Below, piece by piece: positions 57,593-64,000 of a stretch of 64,000 bases of DNA. The position numbers were made by a program, and so were the translations under genes. This DNA comes from Tachypleus tridentatus (Eukaryota > Arthropoda > Merostomata > Xiphosura > Limulidae): the NCBI RefSeq assembly GCF_004210375.1, contig NC_134827.1, positions 101,231,285 through 101,295,284 on the forward strand. Reading direction: 5' to 3'. Numbering within the stretch: position 1 is the stretch's first letter; every line of letters begins with the position of its first letter. The notes below the pieces were generated by a model. It was not told the origin of the DNA, did no database searches, and worked only from the letters and a program-made list of their open reading frames with translations.

Positions 57593-59860
57593 ACTCTTAA
57601 CATTTCCCAATCAATATGTCTGAAACGAAAATCACCAATAATCATGACTTCATTAACAGTTGGAATCTTAATCTTGATGTAAAATTTTCATCAGTTTCAT
57701 CTGCTGGTCTGTAACAAATTCTGACTAATAGCTTTTCTCTTGATATCCACTAATAGTAAAACAAATTGATTCAGTCTCGTTGCTATTATTTCTAATATTC
57801 TCACCTTCAACAGAGTGTAACTTGCAACTTACATATACAGTCACTCCCCCCACACTCTATTCAGTACACTGGCCCTATTAAATAACCTTTAACCATGTAT
57901 TTCATAGAAAGTTCTCTCATCAAAATCATCTACATTTGACCATGTTTCAGTTATTCCCATTATATTAAAATCGTCTATTCCAACCAGTACCCTAAAGTCA
58001 TCTATTTCTTATACTTTGAGAATTACAATCGTAATAATTAAGCCTATTCTTATAACTTTTGTACTGGGCTGCCTAAACAATCTATCAAAGAAAAACTTTT
58101 GTTCTGATTTCCTCTACATCTCAGTGTTGTTTCTGGTAGTTTATCTTTGCCCTCACTACTATCTAGTACTATTTCCTCCACAGCTGAGTTAATAACCCTT
58201 GTACGTATGCCAGACCCTTTCCAACACATATGTAAACCATTCATTACAAAAAGTTCCTTTCTCCCACTGAACTCATCCCACAAGTCCAAACAGCTCACCT
58301 GCTTATTCTTACATAATAATTTCAGCCTATCACTTAGCCCTAGTGACCTACTCAAATTTCATCTCCATAATTAATTCTTGACAGTAACACAATTAATTTA
58401 TGATCTTTAAGTACTTATTAATTACCTCCTCTGACTTACTCTTCCCTACATCGTTGTCCCCTTCAACAAAGACTGTATCTTTGCCAGTCCCATATATTGT
58501 ATCTCTTGCTCTGTCAATTGTCTTCCACCTGTGGCCCAGGGTAATACAATCGAACTATTGTTCTCCCTGTTTACCACACAGACTATTTTGTTCATATGCC
58601 GAATCAAGGAATCACCTATAACTATAACCTCTTTATCCACATGTTGTATCAGTGAATCAACTATGACTATAACCTCTTTATCCACATGTTGTATCAATGA
58701 ATCATCTATGACTATAACCTCTTTATCCACATGTATCAATGAATCATCTATAACTATAACCTCTTTGTCCACATGTTGTATCGATGAATCATCTATAACT
58801 ATAACCTCTATCCACATGCTGTGTCAGTGAATCACCTGTAACTCTAACCTCTTTATCCACATGCTGTGTCAGTGAATCACCTGTAACTCTAACCTCTTTA
58901 TCCACATGTATCAATGAATCATCTATAACTATAACCTCTATCCACATGTTGTATCAGTGAATCATATATAACTATAACCTCTTTATCCACATGTTGTATC
59001 AATGAACCATCTATAACTATAACCTCTTTATCCACATGTTGTGTCAATGAATCATCTATAACTATAACCTCTATCCACATGTTGTATCAGTGAATCATCT
59101 ATGACTATAACCTCTTTATCCACATGTATCAATGAATCATCTATAACTATAACCTCTATCCACATGTTGTATCAGTGAATCATCTATGACTATAACCTCT
59201 TTATCCACATGTATCAATGAATCATCTATAACTATAACCTCTATCCACATGTTGTATCTATAACTATAACCTCTATCCACATGTTGTATGAATCATCTAT
59301 AACTATAACCTCTTTATCCACATGTATCAATGAATCATCTATAACTATAACTAACCTCTATCCACATGTTGTATCAGTGAATCATCTATGACTATAACCT
59401 CTTTATCCACATGTATCAATGAATCATCTATAACTATAACCTCTATCCACATGTTGTATCAATGAATCATCTATAACTATAACCTCTTTATCCACATGTT
59501 GTATCAATGAACCATCTATAACTATAACCTCTTTATCCACATGCTGTGTCAGTGAATCACCTGTAACTATAACCTCTTTATCCACATGCTGTGTCAATGA
59601 ACCATCTATAACTATAACCTCTTTATCCACATGTTGTATCAATGAACCATCTATAACTATAACCTCTTTATCCACATGCTGTGTCAATGAATCACTTATA
59701 ATTATAACCTCTCCATGTTTATAATCTGTATCCTTCTTTTTTCCTTTGGTTTCTTCTCTGTCCAATAGTTCCTCATCTACATCAGTTAAGGACTGAAACC
59801 TGTTGCTCAGTAGAATAGGGTCTTTACAATTAAATTTACTACCTTTAACCCTAATACTAT
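57593..59860 (-). pseudogene. LINE fragment with SGNH esterase and endonuclease start
   Basis: Minus strand, in order. An N-terminal piece near 59860-59690 reads DPILLSNRFQSLTDVDEELL. Next comes a repeat-expanded GDS block (see 58596-59712), then VVNRENNSSIVLPWATGG. A frame at 58355-58050 follows, with LLCKNKQVSCLDLWDEFSGR and NGLHMCWKGSG. Near 57680-57600 there is IPTVNEVMIIGDFRFRHIDW, which resembles the D-F-x-x-H block of an APE-type endonuclease. GDS plus (D/N)GLH blocks are the SGNH-hydrolase signature of the esterase domain in CR1/L2-type elements. Here the catalytic Asp of DGLH is Asn. Frameshifts and stops mean it is dead, and no RT remains. Confidence 0.75.
58596..59712 (-). repeat. 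45-bp minisatellite encoding a repeated GDS-block peptide
   Basis: About 25 units of ATCTATAACTATAACCTCTT, TATCCACATGTTGTATCAAT, GAATC, with some shortened 36- to 42-bp units. Read on the minus strand, each 45-bp unit encodes EVIVIDDSLIQHVDK or a close variant. Units reading GDS match the SGNH block I of the LINE esterase that surrounds the array. The array sits inside that domain and keeps its frame over runs of several units (58446-58817 and 59424-59765). Confidence 0.92.
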
Positions 59861-60499
59861 TTTTTCTAATTTGGTGTAGTATATTTTAACCCTGATGCTA
59901 CCCTTTCTAACTTGATGTAGTATATTTTAACCCTGATGCTACCCTTTCTATCTTGATGTAGTATATTTTAACCCTGATGCTACCCTTTCTAACTTGATGT
60001 AGTATATTTTAATCCTAATGCTACTCTTTCTATCTTGATGTAGTATATTTTAACCCTAATGCTACCCTTTTTAACTTGATGTAGTATATTTTAACCCTAA
60101 TGCTACCCTTTCTACCTTGATGTAGTATATTTTAACCCTAATGCTACCCTTTCTACCTTGATGTAGTATATTTTAACCCTAATGCTACTCTTTCTATCTT
60201 GATGTAGTATATTTTAACCCTAATACTATTTTTTCTAATTTGGTGTAGTATATTTTAACCCTGATGCTACCCTTTCTACCTTGATGTAGTATATTTTAAC
60301 CCTAATGCTACCCTTTCTAACTTGATGTAGTATATTTTAACCCTAATGCTACCCTTTCTAATTTGATGTAGTATATTTTAACCCTAATGCTACCCTTTCT
60401 AATTTGATGTAGTATATTTTAACCCTAATGCTACCCTTTCTAATTTGATGTAGTATATTTTAATCCTAATACAACCATTTCTATCTTGATGTAGTATAT
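59844..60499. repeat. 41-bp minisatellite, 16 copies
   Basis: Regular array of TTGATGTAGTATATTTTAAC, CCTAATGCTACCCTTTCTAA, C. Subtypes (CTACCTTG, CTATCTTG, CTAATTTG, the ACTATTTTTTCTAATTTGG unit) recur. It begins where the LINE fragment ends, and its first unit may derive from LINE sequence (ACCTTTAACCCTAATACT). Confidence 0.95.
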
Positions 60500-61599
60500 C
60501 ATTTGTTGTTTTTTATCAGTTCTGTTTTTTTTAGTTTTTCAATATTTACTTTTTTTACAGATCTCATAAAACTGGTCTAAAATTCATAGGTCCTCATAAA
60601 CCTCTTCAACAGTGTCACAGGAAACATTGCACTGGCTTGGAGCAATTTTTTTTTTTGAACTAAAAGGGAGAATTAGAACAAAGTGAACAATTAAAATTAA
60701 ATATCGAAAGAACTTTGAAATAAAGAACGTTTTATTCATGTTCTTTCTGCCACTGGCTTAGCTATAAAGCTGATGGCTTATAACCCTAAAATTGGGTTTT
60801 ACAGCAGATCTAAAGGGAAAACTAACAAATAACCCACACAAGACTTAAACTAGAAAACTTTATTCATTATTTACAGATGGCTTGCGAACATCCGAACACA
60901 TCTCATGAAGCGGATAAACCAGTTGAAATAAATGTAAAGAAACAATAGACAATACATAAACCCTTTTAAAATCGCAGATAGAAGTTACTAATTTGAAATC
61001 ATGATATCACTCACGTGCCAGTCTCGTGTGAAATAATTAATACTGTTATAAAAAAAACTCGTAACAGAAAAAACTTCTGTTAAGGCAACAGGCTTTATAT
61101 AGAAAGGTAATTAATGGTGACGTATACTTGATGTGGTTACGATGTATGCTTATTACATCGGTTGTTGAAACGTGTTTATGGAAGGTCGTTTTTATTGACC
61201 TTTATTTAATGTTATGATGTATGTTTAATACATCAATGTTTGGAACACTTAGTGATTAAATTTACAAGTTAAGCAATACATACAGTTTGGAAACAAAATG
61301 GAGAAACACCAAATAAGGAAATTGTACGTTTTGTGCCTCGCGTGAGCTATAAAACTTAAAATAGCCGTTTCAGATTTAGTCTTCTAATTTATAAATGTGA
61401 TTGTTGAAACTAAATTATTAAAATATCTTGTCCTTAATTTTTTTTAGAAATGAGAGCAGTGCCTAGTTACTAATCAAAAGAACCTTCATTTGAAACTCAA
61501 GGTTCTAAAGAAACTAAACAATTGATCTTTCTTCATCGTGGTAGCTTCGTACTGGCCCGATATTGTAGAGCAAAGGTCAAGAACAAAAACGATGATATA
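60500..61599. other. mostly unique; candidate alternative SEC22 terminal exon at 60561-60663
   Basis: TTTTTTACAG at 60551-60560 is followed by a frame compatible with the cryptic SEC22 donor at 51949. It reads SHKTGLKFIGPHKPLQQCHR and stops at 60661-60663, with AATAAA at 60719. A weaker candidate than the SEC22 main model. The rest looks unique. Confidence 0.25.
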
Positions 61600-62006
61600 T
61601 TGGGTTGAGGAATAATTCGTGAGCGTTTTTTCAAGTTAACAAATATATTCATAAATGAAACGCTTTCGCAAAATATTTCATGTCATTTGGTAGATAATTT
61701 TTTGCTCTAATAGATGGTGTGTTTGATTTTCATATGTCTTTAATTTTTGCTTTCATTTTCAGCTCATTAAATGGAATGTCAAGTGGACAAAATCGAGCAT
61801 TTTCGACACCATCTGCTTTTCGCATTTAATTTCTGGCAATTTCGTTTAAAACAATGCATCCTATATACCTAGGTATTACATGAAATAAAGTATCATAATA
61901 AATGTTTTGGGTGTAATGTGTTCATGCATTGAAGTATTGTATAGTCTTGCATGTAATGCTTGAATGAAATTATTTAAAAACGCTCAAGAATTATTCCTCA
62001 ACCTAA
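61600..62006. mobile_element. 407-bp TIR element with TA target duplication (MITE)
   Basis: Inverted ends of about 30 bp, TTRGGTTGAGGAATAATTCK and TGAGCGTTTTT, with only a few mismatches. TA is found immediately outside both ends (61598-61599 and 62007-62008), the duplication expected for Tc1/mariner-type insertion. The interior is non-coding except for the possible terminal exon at 61763-61829. It contains two AATAAA signals (61884 and 61897) followed by a GT-rich stretch. Confidence 0.85.
61763..61829 (+). CDS. candidate alternative SEC22 terminal exon (hypothetical)
   Basis: A strong acceptor (CTTTCATTTTCAG) precedes a frame in exactly the phase left by the possible donor at 51949 in SEC22 exon 5. 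Splicing would replace the stop with a roughly 22-residue tail, beginning LSLNGMSSGQ and ending SAFRI, then TAA. Two poly(A) signals with a GT-rich element follow. It would give a 234-residue SEC22 with a short lumenal extension after the membrane anchor. Against it: the exon lies wholly within a MITE, short open frames are common, and the normal ending already fits the family. Confidence 0.2.
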
Positions 62007-62106
62007 TATTTATTTCATTTTATACATTGTGGTCTAAAAATATGTTAATTAGTTTATTTAACAGGCGAGTGGTATTTTTTATTTTATTTGTTGATACGGC
62101 AAATCT

Positions 62107-62167
62107 TTAACTTTGAAGTTCATCCAATTTTTCATCTTCGATATCAAGTTCTGCATAGTACTTCTCA
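62107..62167 (-). CDS. candidate terminal coding exon of an unknown minus-strand gene
   Basis: On the minus strand an acceptor CTTTATTTCCAG is followed by a frame encoding EKYYAELDIEDEKLDELQS and TAA. Overlapping AATAAA signals lie about 20 bases beyond the stop (CAAATAAAATAAAAAATACC). The acidic, evenly composed peptide looks coding, but a second frame of the same exon is also open. I do not recognise the family and found no upstream exon in the remaining 1.8 kb. If real, it is convergent with SEC22. Confidence 0.35.
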
Positions 62168-62540
62168 CTGGAAATAAAGAAAAATATATATAACTATACA
62201 AATAAATGGGGGCGCTGGAAGAAATTAAAAACTTCCTTTATTACATTCGTAAAGCAGGGAGAAACTTTCGTATCGAATGGAGGGTCAGACATTAACTTTT
62301 TACTAACTATAAAGCGTAAAAGTTAGAATTCTTAATTTTTAAAAATATATGTTTCACGATTTGATAACTGTAGATTGTTGCTGACCAATAAAAGCCCTGG
62401 AATTTAAGAACAGGTTGCATTATCGAAGACTTTTGTACATTTTTATTTGTAAAAATAACGTTCGAAGATAGCGCTCTTCGTAGGATTGTAAAGTTTGGAA
62501 CAAAAGCGCAGTTCAGAATTTACGTATTGTTACGTGCGTG
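62168..62540. other. no recognisable feature
   Basis: AT-rich sequence upstream (in minus-strand sense) of the candidate terminal exon. It would be intron if that gene is real. Confidence 0.4.
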
Positions 62541-62893
62541 GCCCGGCATAGCCAAGCGTGTTAAGGCGTGCGACTCGTAATCTGAGAGTCGCGGGTTCGC
62601 ATCCCCGTCGCGCCAAACATGCTCGCCCTTTCAGCCGTGGGGGCGTTATAAAAATACAATAGAATTACATAATGGGTTTCGAATTTCCGTTACTCCAAAG
62701 GTTCTCGCCCTTGCAGTCGTGGGGGGTGTTATAACGTACAGTCAATCCCACTATTCGTTGGTAAAGAGTAACCCAAGAGTTGGCGGTTGGTAATGATGAT
62801 TAGCTACCATCCCTCTAGTCTTACACTGCAAAAGTAGGGACGGCTATCGCAGAAAGCCCTCGAGTATCTTTGTGCGAAATTAAAAAAAAAAAA
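62541..62893 (+). mobile_element. SINE family A with duplicated B-box region
   Basis: Intact-looking head GCCCGGCATAGCCAAGCGTG, CGACTCGTAATCTGAGAGTC and B box GGGTTCGCATCCCC. After GGGGGCGTTATAA there is a short AT stretch and then a second, worn version of the B box to GGGGGTGTTATAA (GGGTTTCGAATTTCC, GGTTCTCGCCCTTGCAGTCG). The body and tail then follow to a poly(A) run. About 80 bp longer than usual; either an internal duplication or recombination between two copies. Confidence 0.92.
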
Positions 62894-63054
62894 CCAAAAA
62901 CAATGTTATGTTCGCCATTTTGAACTTTTAAGTTACAAATTTAGCCTTCAATAATTTGTGACAAAGAGACGACTTTGTTAGAAAACTAGCAGAAAACGGC
63001 GGAACCGTCGTAGTTTAGCGTAAGAATTGGTATACAACTGAAACTTTAACACAA

Positions 63055-63150
63055 CAACAGTCCCTCGATGGGACAGAGGCAAGGCGACGAACTTATAATT
63101 CTAAAATTCAGGATTCAATTCCAGTGTAACTTTGTTCTAAAACAAACAAT
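63055..63150 (+). mobile_element. SINE family C-like relic
   Basis: CAGTCCCTCGATGGGACAGA, GGCAAGGCGACGAACTTATA, then AATTCTAAAATTCAGGATTC and AATTCCAG with a B-box-like GATTCAATTCC, ending in AAAACAAACAA. It fits the C-type order but lacks the tail body. Confidence 0.5.
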
Positions 63151-63230
63151 ATTCTTCTGTTTCCTACTTTAACAATCTAGTAACATCTTAATATTAGTAA
63201 TAAATGATCTTATAATACCAAATTGTAGTT

Positions 63231-63330
63231 ATTTTTGTTTAATTGGATACCCAACGTTTCGTTTCACAGCTTTTTCAGGAATGTTTCACTGAAACAGTTT
63301 CAACAGCTGAGGACATGATCAATGCTAACC
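63231..63330 (-). mobile_element. possible third Penelope-family ribozyme end (degenerate)
   Basis: On the minus strand, CCTGAAAAAGCTGTGAAACG followed by AAACGTTGGG has the order of a PLE hammerhead end (CUGANGA, stem II, GAAAC, GUU). The first core is mutated (CTGAAAA). Downstream, near 63660-63700 on the plus strand, the phrase NNCERFDYLYIG is reminiscent of a GIY-YIG start but is immediately broken by stops. Confidence 0.3.
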
Positions 63331-63912
63331 TATTATCCACTACAACCAAGAATCTCGTAATTTAGCCTAGAAACCCCAGTTTCTGTCTGCTCCCCACATT
63401 ATGCAAACACATCTGGATAGACAAAATTTGTACACATTCAACCTACACTAAAACATATATAAGACCAAATACCAGTTACTGACCCTACAACAGGCGATAT
63501 TTATAGGATTTTTATTCAAACTTTGAATGGTAACTAATACATACAGATCTACAAGGTCACATTTGCTAACCTCTCTGCTGGACACACCGTAAATCATATA
63601 GTTAATCAACACAGTCAGTCGCCACACGCGTTATTAAATCTATAGACAGTTTATTGTATAATAACTGTGAAAGGTTCGATTATTTATACATTGGATAAAT
63701 CGGCCTCTGACTGGGTGATCAGAAAACGTAAACATATAAACCGTGTTAAAAATGCAAAACCAAGATAAACTTATAGGTAAACATTTTTATCAACAAAAAA
63801 TATACAGTTGAGGACTTTGGATCCTGTAACCTATTTCAGCAAGTATTCACAAAAAGATAAAGCGTCAAAGAATAAAGTTAATCAACAGAACTATATGGTT
63901 GTTACAATATTC

Positions 63913-63992
63913 CGCCCCCAAGTGGCATAGTGCGGACTTGCAACGCTAGAAATTCATTGTGTAGCTTTGGGCTTAACTACAGACAAACCTTA
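63913..63992 (+). mobile_element. SINE family B fragment
   Basis: CGCCCCCAAGTGGCATAGTG, CGGACTTGCAACGCTAGAAA, then directly the tail ATTGTGTAGCTTTGGGCTTA and ACTACAGACAAACC. The B-box half has been lost by an internal deletion. Ends a few bases before the window edge. Confidence 0.7.
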
Positions 63993-64000
63993 CAGAATTC

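Noticed and set aside
58147-58374. plus-strand open frames at 58147-58830
   Set aside because: They are antisense to the LINE esterase region and its repeat, whose minus-strand reading gives recognisable SGNH blocks.

Overview
This is AT-rich, intron- and repeat-dominated eukaryotic DNA, almost certainly from an animal. It has long introns, tRNA-derived SINEs, Penelope-like retroelements with hammerhead ribozymes, Tc1 and hAT DNA transposons, and many minisatellites. The dominant SINE, with a head like GCCCGGCATGGCCAGGTGG and a tail like GCTTTGCGCGAAATTC, resembles one I remember from horseshoe crab (Limulus/Tachypleus) sequences. A chelicerate, probably a horseshoe crab, is my best guess, from memory rather than from a search.

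The one gene I can assemble with confidence is SEC22, the ER-Golgi longin R-SNARE. It lies on the + strand in five exons (39380-39454, 41647-41756, 48004-48164, 48993-49139, 51804-51952). All junctions have AG/GT borders and matching phases and give a 213-residue protein. Its stop codon overlaps a perfect GTAAGT donor, and phase-compatible candidate terminal exons lie about 9-10 kb downstream (60561 and 61763). A second, weaker gene trace is a possible minus-strand terminal coding exon at 62107-62167, which would be convergent with SEC22.

Layout: 1-6957 is a 41-bp satellite running off the left edge. 6958-12180 is mostly unique DNA with SINE relics, a 31-bp repeat and a Penelope terminal palindrome. 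12200-15050 is a 44-bp minisatellite. 15060-21230 holds a diverged Penelope relic, a TIR element, SINEs and a small duplication. 21232-23605 is a Penelope-like element with inverted arms and two intact hammerhead motifs. 23600-39000 holds SINEs, 19-bp and 38-bp minisatellites and long featureless stretches. 39380-51952 is SEC22, with a Tc1-like IR/DR element, a ribozyme unit and SINEs in its introns. 52001-64000 is a series of minisatellites (57, 43, 36, 45 and 41 bp), a hAT MITE with perfect target duplication, a third Penelope fragment, a LINE fragment with an SGNH-esterase and endonuclease region, a TA-flanked MITE and more SINEs.

Most open reading frames here arise from repeats or transposons. 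I found no convincing new multi-gene system. The most unusual items are the 45-bp minisatellite that appears to be an in-frame expansion of the esterase GDS block of a LINE, the ribozyme-bearing inverted Penelope units, and the possible alternative SEC22 tail.
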